A stretch of 64,000 nucleotides of DNA. It comes from Leptospira haakeii. Its GTDB lineage: Bacteria; Spirochaetota; Leptospiria; Leptospirales; Leptospiraceae. Shown piece after piece: positions 49,934 to 57,949 of this stretch. Position numbers and translations under genes: made by a program. How positions within the stretch are numbered: position 1 is the first letter of the stretch; every line of letters starts with the position of its first letter. The stretch is taken from positions 372,001 through 436,000 of the forward strand of contig NZ_NPEG01000001.1 in the NCBI RefSeq assembly GCF_002812045.1. Reading direction: 5' to 3'. The notes beneath the pieces were generated by a model that was not told the origin of the DNA, made no database searches, and saw only the letters and a program-made list of their open reading frames with translations.

Positions 49934-51940
49934 ATGATCGATCTTTCGAATTCGGTTCGCCCTTATGTCCTGAAATTATTGGTGGTTTTAGGCTTAATAT
50001 CATTCTCTGGCTCTCCGATTTTTTCTCAAAACAAACCGGGAGAATTCGACTCGGAATTGTATGCGCAGTTAGTGAGACAAAGTAATGTACAGTTCACAAA
50101 TCTGATCAAGTCAAAGACTGTGCTTGCTGATCATAAAGGCTGGAAGAAGCCAATAGACAAAGCATTTGGTAAACTTTCCAAAAATTCCGGAAACCCTCCC
50201 TTCCCTCTAGTTTATAAAATCGTAAAGGAAGCTAGCTTCAACGCATTCGCAATGGCGGGCGGACAGTTTTGTATTCATTCAGGAGCTTTAGATTCTTTAG
50301 ATGAGATCATCAAACAAAAAGAAGCAGATGCGGCTCAAAAGTTGGACTTCCATCGAGAAAGATACATTGCGGGAGTATTATCTCACGAGTTAGCTCATTT
50401 TTATAACAGACATGTTTTCAATAGTGTTAAAAAGTTTTACGCACTCAAAGATGAACCGTCCGGAAAAGCATTTTTGGAAAATAGCAAATTTTCCCAAGAG
50501 CAAGAGCTGGATGCAGATCAAACCGGGTTGTTCTTATTGGACAAAGCAGGTTACGGTGGTGACTTCATGCTCATCACTCTCCAAACTTTAAACGAGGTTG
50601 AGCAATCTTATAAGGAAGCATTAGCTTCTTCTAAAGCGGATAAAACCAGACCTGAGCTAATAGGCTCTCATTATTTCTCCAGCCATCCTTCTCCAAATGA
50701 AAGATTATCCAGACTTAAGACGGATAAGCAGGAACTTTATAGCTTCTTAGCTAAGATGGAAAAAACTTTTGATGATATTCAACTAGGTAGAAATTTAGAT
50801 GAAGCAAGATCCAACTTAGAAGACGGGATCAAAAAATTTCCCGAGAATACTTACTTAAGCAAAGCTCTTGCAGTTTGTATGCACAAGATCTGGATGGCAA
50901 CCGCATCCAACGAAGAATTAAAATTAAAACCGGTTTTAGATATGCCTTCTTTCAGGGACACAATGGTGTTTCCTCCGGATAAAAGTAAACGTGCTGTCAT
51001 GCGGATCGTTCCCGGAAACGAAGCGGCATATAATCGTGCACTTAAAGCGTACAGAGAAGTGATCGTAAAAACGGATGATCCTTACTTTCTTTCTAATTAT
51101 GCAGTACTACTTTCTTATTCTGCAGACGAAAAAGATCTAGATGTAGCGGTTAATGTAGCTAACCAAGCTTTCCAAGCAGAAGGAACCGTCGCTTTGGCAA
51201 ACAACTTAGGTGTAGTTCTATTCTGGACCGATAAAAAAGAAGAAGCGAAAGAACTTTTCAATCGTCTTGCTCTATCGATCGATCAGAAAATCAGAACTCT
51301 TGCGAATCAAAGTGGAAACAATCCTCAGATCGCTCAGTATCTAAAAACGATCGGCCAATCTACCGCTCAAAAACAACAAGTGGATCCTGATTATATTTAT
51401 GAGAATTTCACTCCTATCTTAAACATCGCATTGGTTGAATCTTATTCCGCAGTAGATCCAAAATCAAAAGGGCTCGCAAGTTATTATTTAACTAATTACG
51501 ATTCTACTTCGGGCTGGGCAAAAGTTCTAGCAAAGATCCATTCGATTGAATTGACCGCTCCTACTCCAGCAAACGAAGTGAATGCATTTAAAGTTGGTGG
51601 AGTTGGTCCTGGAGATAAACTAGAGGACCTTTTGAAAAACTGGGGAAAACCTACTCGCATCAAAACGGATAAAAAAAGCGGTTTGGAATATTTCGAATAC
51701 GATAACAAAGAGACTGCGTTCATCTTAGATATGGGAACTGTAGTTCAAGTGAATGTAGTCGGAGATAATAGCCCAGGTTTAGGACAAGGGATCACAGTTG
51801 GGTCTTCCAAACCGGCTGCTGAGAAACTTTTAGGTTCTAAATTTAGAAAGCAAGGCGAGTATCACGACTACTACGAAAAAGGAAAAGCTTTCGTGAAATA
51901 TAATAAACACGGAAAGATAGATCTTTTAGTGGTTCAGTGA
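49934..51940 (+). CDS. M48-family metalloprotease with TPR region
   Basis: A 668-residue exported protein (signal near residues 12-32). The protease domain has GVLSHELAHFYNRH (HExxH, about 151-155) and the third zinc ligand in QELDADQTGLFLL, as in BepA/Oma1-type M48 enzymes. A helical TPR-like region follows, and the last 100 residues resemble an SmpA/OmlA-like module (GPGDKLEDLLKNWGKPTRIK). BepA-type proteins maintain outer-membrane protein assembly. ATG 49934 has AGAGG upstream. A GTG at 49901 would add eleven residues and precede the likely transcription start. Confidence 0.8.
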   Translation: MIDLSNSVRPYVLKLLVVLGLISFSGSPIFSQNKPGEFDSELYAQLVRQSNVQFTNLIKSKTVLADHKGWKKPIDKAFGKLSKNSGNPPFPLVYKIVKEASFNAFAMAGGQFCIHSGALDSLDEIIKQKEADAAQKLDFHRERYIAGVLSHELAHFYNRHVFNSVKKFYALKDEPSGKAFLENSKFSQEQELDADQTGLFLLDKAGYGGDFMLITLQTLNEVEQSYKEALASSKADKTRPELIGSHYFSSHPSPNERLSRLKTDKQELYSFLAKMEKTFDDIQLGRNLDEARSNLEDGIKKFPENTYLSKALAVCMHKIWMATASNEELKLKPVLDMPSFRDTMVFPPDKSKRAVMRIVPGNEAAYNRALKAYREVIVKTDDPYFLSNYAVLLSYSADEKDLDVAVNVANQAFQAEGTVALANNLGVVLFWTDKKEEAKELFNRLALSIDQKIRTLANQSGNNPQIAQYLKTIGQSTAQKQQVDPDYIYENFTPILNIALVESYSAVDPKSKGLASYYLTNYDSTSGWAKVLAKIHSIELTAPTPANEVNAFKVGGVGPGDKLEDLLKNWGKPTRIKTDKKSGLEYFEYDNKETAFILDMGTVVQVNVVGDNSPGLGQGITVGSSKPAAEKLLGSKFRKQGEYHDYYEKGKAFVKYNKHGKIDLLVVQ

Positions 51941-52474
51941 ACTATCCTTAAAGAAAAATCTTCTAGCTAAAATACCGGTCCCGGAAACAAAAATAGCCGG
52001 GGCCCAAACATTCAAAAGTTCTGATTGGATCACAACCCAACCTCTTTCCGTAAAAAAGTTTTTAGGACCGATAGGAGAAACTCTGATCGGTCTATATTCA
52101 AAAAAGATCCTTTCAGAACTCCAAGGGATAAAGAATCCAACTCCTAAACCACCTGTGGTCATCGCATCCAACACTCCATGAGAGATCGCAGATACAAAAA
52201 GAAATAAAAAGATAATAAGCCAACTAGCTTTAAGTTTTGTCCGGAAGAATGCCACAATACAGGACATTATCAAAGCAAATAAGATAGAATGAGTAAATCC
52301 TCTATGACCCCAATCGCTTTCGTACGGGATTCCAAATTTGAAAGCCACTACGTCAAAATCCGGAAGTATAGAGAAGAATATTCCAAAAACTGCAAGTAAT
52401 ACAGGGATTTTCTTTTTCCCGAAAAAGAAGAAGAGAGAGATTGGAACTGCCGGATGCGAGAATATTGTAGCCAT
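51926..52474 (-). CDS. DUF457/YdjM-like membrane protein
   Basis: A 182-residue protein with four to five membrane segments. The conserved acidic/His residues are those of the LexA-regulated YdjM/DUF457 group of putative membrane metal-dependent hydrolases: SILPDFDVVAF, WGHRGFTHSILFA and SHGVLDAMTTGGLG. The biochemical role of the family is not established, though phospholipid hydrolysis is suspected. It is convergent with the M48 gene (15-base overlap) and lies 11 bases after the modE stop on the same strand, so it could be read through from modE. Confidence 0.75.
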   Translation of the reverse strand: MATIFSHPAVPISLFFFFGKKKIPVLLAVFGIFFSILPDFDVVAFKFGIPYESDWGHRGFTHSILFALIMSCIVAFFRTKLKASWLIIFLFLFVSAISHGVLDAMTTGGLGVGFFIPWSSERIFFEYRPIRVSPIGPKNFFTERGWVVIQSELLNVWAPAIFVSGTGILARRFFFKDSSLNH

Positions 52475-52485
52475 TTTTTAATTAG

Positions 52486-53283
52486 TCACTCTGCTGCTAA
52501 AATTACGGAAGAAGCATTGAAGAATGCGCAGATCTCTTCTCCTTCCTTTAGCTTGAGCTGTTCTGTGGCTTGGCTTGTGATTATTGATGTGAGCTTGTTT
52601 CCACCATTCAATTCTATTATGATTTCGTCGTTTACGCTACCTTTTACGATAGAGAAAATTTTTCCGTTCAATTTATTTTCGGAACTGATAGTAGGATCTG
52701 TATCCTTAGAAAGAAAAATGAAAGAAGCCTTGATCAATGCGTATATGTCTTTACCAACTTTCAAACCTAGATTGATCACACTTTGGTTTGTAATAACTGC
52801 AGTAATCTCTTGTTCCCCTTTTAGAGAAATAATGATCTCTGAATTTACCGCTCCCTTTTGGATATTTTTGATCTTTCCATAAAATTGATTTCTGGCACTG
52901 GTTTTCATCGAGATACGATTTAGAAAATTCAAGAGTTCGAATGGATTGTCCATTCTTTCACTTATTCTGGTCAGAAATTTTCTGTGCTCATCTTCTACAA
53001 TCTGATAGAGCTGGATCATTTCCTTGGCTTTATCGGTGAGTTTTGCTCCTCCGCCACTGGTCCCTCCTACACTTTTTTCGACTAGAATTTCTTTGTATAA
53101 ATTATTCAGTAAATCGATGGAGTCCCATGCTGTTTTATAACTAATCCCGACTTCCTTTGCTGCCTTGGATATGGAGCCGCATTTTTCGATCGCTCGGAGC
53201 AACTCTATCTTCTCCCGGCCCAGCTTATTTTCTTTATTGGACTTTAGCCAAAGTGCCCCATCAATCTGCAACTTATCCTTCAT
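52486..53283 (-). CDS. modE: Molybdate-responsive regulator ModE
   Basis: A 265-residue full-length ModE. The N-terminal winged helix is LLRAIEKCGSISKAAKEVGI and YKTAWDSIDLLNNL, with the GGTSGGGAKLTDKAKE wing typical of ModE. Two tandem TOBE/Mop domains follow: SARNQFYGKIKNIQKGAVNS (about residue 130 on) and NKLNGKIFSIVKGSVNDEII (about 198 on). Both keep the residues for oxyanion binding at the dimer interface. With molybdate or tungstate bound, ModE dimers occupy TATATA-type palindromes. Two such sites flank the neighbouring island. No mod transporter genes are in the window. Confidence 0.93.
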   Translation of the reverse strand: MKDKLQIDGALWLKSNKENKLGREKIELLRAIEKCGSISKAAKEVGISYKTAWDSIDLLNNLYKEILVEKSVGGTSGGGAKLTDKAKEMIQLYQIVEDEHRKFLTRISERMDNPFELLNFLNRISMKTSARNQFYGKIKNIQKGAVNSEIIISLKGEQEITAVITNQSVINLGLKVGKDIYALIKASFIFLSKDTDPTISSENKLNGKIFSIVKGSVNDEIIIELNGGNKLTSIITSQATEQLKLKEGEEICAFFNASSVILAAE

Positions 53284-53387
53284 CGTTTCTCCAGCTCTAA
53301 GTTACAAAAAACCTTCTCTTAGGAGTATCAAAAATTTCCTCAAAAAAAACTGTGAGTCCCGTTTTTTGCAACTATGTGGGTTTATCC

Positions 53388-53417
53388 ATTCGCTATATAG
53401 TTGACTATATAGCGAAT
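53388..53417. promoter_or_regulatory. ModE box 1
   Basis: A perfect 13-base inverted repeat (ATTCGCTATATAG at 53388-53400, TTGA spacer, complement at 53404-53416/7). The core CGCTATATA-N6-TATATAGCG closely matches the established E. coli ModE operator. It lies between modE (start 53283) and the plus-strand lipoprotein gene (ATG 53455), so it may control both. Confidence 0.88.
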
Positions 53418-53454
53418 TAGTGAGTCCTTACCAATATTAAGGATGCTGATTTAT

Positions 53455-54678
53455 ATGATTTTCCCGCAAAGTAGGTTCCCATCTATTTTCTCTAAATTAA
53501 CCTTCTTTTATGTTACGTATTCGCTTATTGTTTTTTGTTCGCCGAATTCTGGGACGGACGGATCGGGTTTGGCTGCTTTTGCCTTACGTTCTTCGGATAA
53601 TACATTCTATAGTAATTCATTCTCTTTGATCGGTCCCGATAATAACGGAAATACCGATCTAACAGTTGCTCCTTATTTCGAATCCGGGTTATATACTGTG
53701 GCTTCTCTGCAAGATGATTCTAAATTTCCTCAGAAGGTGATCCTTAATAATATCTCGATCAAAGATAAAAGCGGAAATCTGATCGAAACGGTAAGCAGTT
53801 TTAACGGAGTTCTTTTACGAGATCTGATTAATATTGGCGGTAAGTTCAAACCTTTGGATAAGGGTAAAGACGGCAGAGCCACAGTGGTAGTGTTAGAGGG
53901 AAAGGACGGTTATAAAGCTGTAGTATCTTATACAGAGCTAATGAGAACTTCTTTAGGCGCTGAGATGATCATCGCTTATGAAAAGAATGGCGGCCTATTG
54001 GATTCCAATTCAGGAAGTATGGCATTCGTTTCTAAAGGCGATATAAACCAAGGTACTCGCTACGTTAAATTTTTAACTAAGATCACTGTGATCAATGAAT
54101 GGTTAACTCAAAGTGGGACCGGGACAACCGCCTCCTTCAGTGTCGCAGGAGATGTGATTACTCCTCTCAATTATTCTATTTCTGATCTGCAGAATACTTC
54201 AAACTTTACGTCTATCAATTTTAGTGCGATTGGTCCCATATCAAATAGTAAACATTATATTTTAGGAAAAGGTGTCTCTCTTTTAGAAGTCCTTTCCAAA
54301 TCTACTTTAAGAAGCCCGAACGATTTCCAAAGTTATTATGTTATTTTAGAAGCTACTGACAAATATAGGATCACACATTCGTACGCGGAACTTTCTAATA
54401 CGATTATAGGTTCAGGAAGCGGATCTTTACCTTCTCCAGGTGTAGTAGTGATTACAGAATTCAAAAAAGGTTTGGGAGGGAATTATTACACTCCTCCAGC
54501 TTCTTTAACGGATTATACTTCTTGTTCAGGTACAGGTAATGTTTGTGATACAGATTATATTGCTACCATTTCAAGTGAAGATACTGCTCCTTATGGAGGA
54601 GATGTAGCTGGCGGGATCAACTTAGGACCTCGTAAGATGAGTTGGCTGAATACGATTATTCTCAAAAAAGCAGAATAA
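53455..54678 (+). CDS. ModE-box lipoprotein with duplicated SUOX/molybdopterin-fold-like domain
   Basis: A 407-residue lipoprotein (lipobox LIVFC, Cys 28). It contains two similar halves. SSFNGVLLRDLINIGG, VVVLEGKDGYKAVVSYTEL and TRYVKFLTKITVINEW belong to the first. SVAGDVITPLNYSISDLQ, GKGVSLLEVLSKS, YVILEATDKYRITHSYAEL and MSWLNTIIL belong to the second. The order resembles the Oxidored_molyb (sulfite oxidase) fold: G-V-x-x-P-x-x-x-S-x-x-DL, GVxLxDLL, DGY, YxxL, VKWLTxI. The molybdenum-ligand cysteine is absent. ATG 53455 is used because AAGGA sits 11 bases upstream; ATG 53443 lies on it. The fold call is by eye. Confidence 0.6.
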   Translation: MIFPQSRFPSIFSKLTFFYVTYSLIVFCSPNSGTDGSGLAAFALRSSDNTFYSNSFSLIGPDNNGNTDLTVAPYFESGLYTVASLQDDSKFPQKVILNNISIKDKSGNLIETVSSFNGVLLRDLINIGGKFKPLDKGKDGRATVVVLEGKDGYKAVVSYTELMRTSLGAEMIIAYEKNGGLLDSNSGSMAFVSKGDINQGTRYVKFLTKITVINEWLTQSGTGTTASFSVAGDVITPLNYSISDLQNTSNFTSINFSAIGPISNSKHYILGKGVSLLEVLSKSTLRSPNDFQSYYVILEATDKYRITHSYAELSNTIIGSGSGSLPSPGVVVITEFKKGLGGNYYTPPASLTDYTSCSGTGNVCDTDYIATISSEDTAPYGGDVAGGINLGPRKMSWLNTIILKKAE

Positions 54679-54679
54679 C

Positions 54680-56071
54680 TTAATCGCTAACTGAGAGTCC
54701 ACTTGGAACAGTAGCTGGAATTTTATTCCCCAAACTCAAAGTAGTGGGAGAAGATAATGAACTCAGAAATTCCAGCAGCTGATCCATTTCATTCTCTGAT
54801 ACTACTATATTCACATTTAATAATGGATCTAAAGTCGCTAAAATTTCGTTCTTTATCGCAAAACTAGATAAATAAGAACTTCTCAGAGCCACTGGAATAT
54901 TATTCGGATCGTAATTTAGTAAAGAATCTCTGGGCCTTAAATGATGTCGGATCACATCTCTTAAAGAAGTATAGGCGCCGTTATGAAAATAAGGAGAAGT
55001 ATAAGAAACTTCTCTTAAAGAAGGTGTCCTAAATGCAAAACTATCATTTGTATTTCCACTCACACCAAATCGCCCTTTATCTAAAGGAGAGTCTGCGCCG
55101 AAGCCCGGACCAAATTGTGGAATGGCTAGATTATGAAATTTTTGATCCGTCATCAAGGATCCCGAATGGCATCTTGAGCATCCTGCCTTTCCATAAAATA
55201 AAAATGCTCCGGATTTTGCCTTACTATTTAAAGCACTATTATCACCATCTAAATATCGATTCCAAGGAGAAAGGTCCCAATTACTCGAATCAGTAGTATC
55301 CCAAAGATGGCCTGTAAAATCTCCTAATGCATTCGCTACATTTTCAAAACCTAATTCAGATACATCTAACTCTGGATATGCCTCTTGGGATAAGCTTACA
55401 TATTCAGGAATATCCAATAATCTTTGCAAAAGACTGTTCCATATCGCTTGAGGGTTTGTATCTGGAATATTAGCGATAGAATTGCTTCCGCTTTGGCCAA
55501 GCATTTCTGTTCTAGAAAGAACTGGGATCATTGCCTGAGCTGCCAATAAACTTTTGAGCCCAGAGGGTAAAGTAATTCCAGACGGAGAAACGAAATTTGA
55601 ATTTTCATCTATGGATATTCTTCCGTCCCAGAAAAAACTTTTCCACTCCAGCGAAGAACGGTTATGTAATTCCATAGAATTTCGATGGATGAACACTCCA
55701 GTATTCAGACTCCTAGTTTGTCCGGATCCTTCCCCGCCTTCTCCGATAGATAATGCAAGTGTGTCTCCTGAAACAAGTCCTGGATTATGACAAGTAGCAC
55801 AGGAAATGTTTTTATTCCCTGAAAGTATTTTATCAAAAAATAATGCTTCTCCCAATTTTAAGATTGGAGGAGATGGAGAAGTATGTTTGTCCAATGGGCC
55901 GACTTGGTTTGATATAAGAATCCTTCTCAAACGATCATCTTCTGTTTCTATATCCAAAAATGCAAATACAGCCAATCCATCGGAAGAGCCGGCAAGTTTA
56001 GGGCTGCAAGCCGTACAAAAAGTAATTAAGAAGAATAAGATATAATTCCTGGAATTTCCCAAACGTTTCAT
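54680..56071 (-). CDS. Di-haem cytochrome c peroxidase / MauG-like lipoprotein
   Basis: A 463-residue lipoprotein (signal to Cys 22, FCTAC). Two haem motifs are present: CATCHNPG (91-95) and CSRCHSGS (298-302). Family-specific text includes LGEALFFDKILSGNKNISC, RTPSLREVSYTSPYFHNGAY and SLRDVIRHH, as in CcpA/MauG/MbnH proteins. Such enzymes reduce peroxide or oxidise residues of partner proteins. The enzyme should sit on the periplasmic or outer face of a membrane. It follows the beta-barrel gene by 6 bases and converges, with a one-base gap, on the SUOX-like lipoprotein gene. Confidence 0.88.
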   Translation of the reverse strand: MKRLGNSRNYILFFLITFCTACSPKLAGSSDGLAVFAFLDIETEDDRLRRILISNQVGPLDKHTSPSPPILKLGEALFFDKILSGNKNISCATCHNPGLVSGDTLALSIGEGGEGSGQTRSLNTGVFIHRNSMELHNRSSLEWKSFFWDGRISIDENSNFVSPSGITLPSGLKSLLAAQAMIPVLSRTEMLGQSGSNSIANIPDTNPQAIWNSLLQRLLDIPEYVSLSQEAYPELDVSELGFENVANALGDFTGHLWDTTDSSNWDLSPWNRYLDGDNSALNSKAKSGAFLFYGKAGCSRCHSGSLMTDQKFHNLAIPQFGPGFGADSPLDKGRFGVSGNTNDSFAFRTPSLREVSYTSPYFHNGAYTSLRDVIRHHLRPRDSLLNYDPNNIPVALRSSYLSSFAIKNEILATLDPLLNVNIVVSENEMDQLLEFLSSLSSPTTLSLGNKIPATVPSGLSVSD

Positions 56072-56077
56072 GTTCTT

Positions 56078-57835
56078 TTAAAATATATATTCGGTAGCGA
56101 TTAAAGTTTGGGTTTCTACCAAAGGTCTACCTATCAGATCGTTTACAGTCACACCATTTGGAAATCCAAGTGAGGTCAGAACCACTTGAGAAAATTGATC
56201 AGATACATTTTGAGATTCTATCCCCGTTGTTCTTTCATCTCCTCTGATCCGTTCCAAGGAATTTACTCTGGTAGGTCTTCCCGTTTGATCAACGGATACA
56301 ATTTGGATCACGGCTAATGAAATTTTTAGTCTTTCCATCGGGAAATAATTCAGGGAAGCTACAGTTTTATAAAATCTTGCCTTACCATGATCCACATGAT
56401 TCCTAAGATCGAATATATCTCGAATATTAACGTTACCTAATACTCCATCCGTTTGTAGATCGTATCGAACGACTTGATCCATCCAAGGAACATTAGAAGG
56501 AGCAGACATCACACCTGTTACAGGATCCTGAGCTCTTCCCATGCCGTTTCCTGTTCCGGTTGTGTACATCAAGAATGCACCGAATTTTTTATATCTCACA
56601 TGAGTATAAAAATAGAGACCTTTTGCCAAGGAATCCCTTTCGTCTCTAGTATTGGTAGCATACAATTTGCGAAATTCGTTGGAAGCAACTGTGGTATCCA
56701 AACCTTGATTGAAAAAATCTTCCGGAAATAGGATCTGCTCGTTGATAAGAGAAGACTTTCCTCTCCTATCTAAAAAATAATAAGGCCCACCTCCCATCGC
56801 AAAGGAGAAGTTATCCTCGTTATATGCTATATCTGTCTGCAATCCAAAGTATATATCCTGCTTTGCTCTTTTTTCTCCTCTAAACATCCGGACTCTTGGA
56901 TGGTTTTGGCAATCAGCAGTGCATACAAAATTCGCAGAATTATATTCTACTTCGTCTCGATCGATGCCTGTTATATTTTTGAAAATGAAAGGAGAACTTA
57001 AACCTGCTAGAAACTTTTTGGAGTCTCCAGTTGGTAAAAAATTCAAGATACCTTGTAGATCCAGTCCATATGAATCTCCGGAACCGTTTGCTAATGAATT
57101 TAATTTATCACTGGAACCTGTGACAGTGAGTATCTCTAAATCTTGTGCATTATTTCTACGATGAGTGGATTCATTCCCAAGCATAAAATGAAATCCATAA
57201 TATTCATCTTTATGAAAAACACTGATCCCTCTTTCTACACCTGTGGAAAATCCGAAGTTTTGGAATGCAGCAGATGCTCCCATTCTTCCAGTTGGATCTC
57301 CATCAATATAACGGTGAGCCATCATCTCAGTGAGATTGAATACTGGACTAATTGTAACTGCAGCAGGTTGTTGTCCGACCCTTAAGGTAAGGAATCGATC
57401 GAACAAAGGCATATTAAAATAAGCGAATCTTAAGCTAAAGGCGTAGTCGTTAAATCCCTGACAGACTTGGCTTCCGTCAAAATTCGTACAACCATTTGCT
57501 TCTTGAGAATAAGTAGAATAAACATCAGGCGTGATCCTAAATCCGTAACCCTTATATTCTCCTTCTTCAATATCTCCTTGGATATTTACCAAGGCTCTCG
57601 CTACTCTAAAACCTGTGCTCTGGCTATTTGGTCCGGAATAGTCGGGTGCACCATTAGGCTTTTTATCATTCAGCCCATAGGAAACCCATAGAGTTCCATT
57701 CACTGTAAACTTAGAAGGAACTGATAACTTTTTATCTTCGGTGACTATATCGAAGGACCAGATCGAATAAGAGCTCAAAAAGATGATCAGCCAAAGATAA
57801 ACTTTTGGAGATACACCCAATTTTAGAGAACTCAT
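56078..57835 (-). CDS. Outer-membrane beta-barrel protein under ModE box
   Basis: A 585-residue exported protein (signal peptide through about residue 28). Alternating strands are evident (GYGFRITPDVYSTYSQ, LRFAYFNMPLFDRFLTLRVG, YGFHFMLGNESTH, LYFYTHVRYKKFGAFLMY). It ends in aromatic TEYIF, the usual C-terminal barrel signal. FDRFLTLRVGQQPAAVTISP recalls porin families that describe residue-lined channels. It has no plug or TonB box. It is first in a two-gene operon with the di-haem lipoprotein. The ATG at 57835 lacks a Shine-Dalgarno, which fits a leaderless transcript from the overlapping promoter. Confidence 0.75.
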   Translation of the reverse strand: MSSLKLGVSPKVYLWLIIFLSSYSIWSFDIVTEDKKLSVPSKFTVNGTLWVSYGLNDKKPNGAPDYSGPNSQSTGFRVARALVNIQGDIEEGEYKGYGFRITPDVYSTYSQEANGCTNFDGSQVCQGFNDYAFSLRFAYFNMPLFDRFLTLRVGQQPAAVTISPVFNLTEMMAHRYIDGDPTGRMGASAAFQNFGFSTGVERGISVFHKDEYYGFHFMLGNESTHRRNNAQDLEILTVTGSSDKLNSLANGSGDSYGLDLQGILNFLPTGDSKKFLAGLSSPFIFKNITGIDRDEVEYNSANFVCTADCQNHPRVRMFRGEKRAKQDIYFGLQTDIAYNEDNFSFAMGGGPYYFLDRRGKSSLINEQILFPEDFFNQGLDTTVASNEFRKLYATNTRDERDSLAKGLYFYTHVRYKKFGAFLMYTTGTGNGMGRAQDPVTGVMSAPSNVPWMDQVVRYDLQTDGVLGNVNIRDIFDLRNHVDHGKARFYKTVASLNYFPMERLKISLAVIQIVSVDQTGRPTRVNSLERIRGDERTTGIESQNVSDQFSQVVLTSLGFPNGVTVNDLIGRPLVETQTLIATEYIF

Positions 57836-57838
57836 ATT

Positions 57839-57862
57839 CGCTATATAATTATCTATATAGCG
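57839..57862. promoter_or_regulatory. ModE box 2
   Basis: CGCTATATA (57839-57847) and TATATAGCG (57854-57862) are separated by six bases, the same core and spacing as box 1. It covers the -10 and spacer of the beta-barrel gene promoter and ends four bases before the ATG. Molybdate-bound ModE should therefore block transcription. Confidence 0.88.
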
Positions 57863-57870
57863 ACTGTCAA
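57842..57870 (-). promoter_or_regulatory. Promoter for beta-barrel/di-haem operon (predicted leaderless)
   Basis: On the minus strand TTGACA (57870-57865), a 17-base spacer and TATATA (57847-57842) form a near-consensus sigma-70 promoter. Seven bases beyond the -10 is 57835, the A of the ATG, so the transcript should have no leader. Confidence 0.7.
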
Positions 57871-57949
57871 TTCAAGATAGAACGTTTTGTTAAACGAATG
57901 AGCTGGATTTTATAATATTGAATATGCTTGTTAGATTAGAGATTTAGGA

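Noticed and set aside
52486..57862. modABC or a known molybdoenzyme in the ModE region
   Set aside because: None of the neighbouring proteins has ABC-transporter motifs or a periplasmic molybdate-binding protein pattern, so the island is not a standard mod operon.
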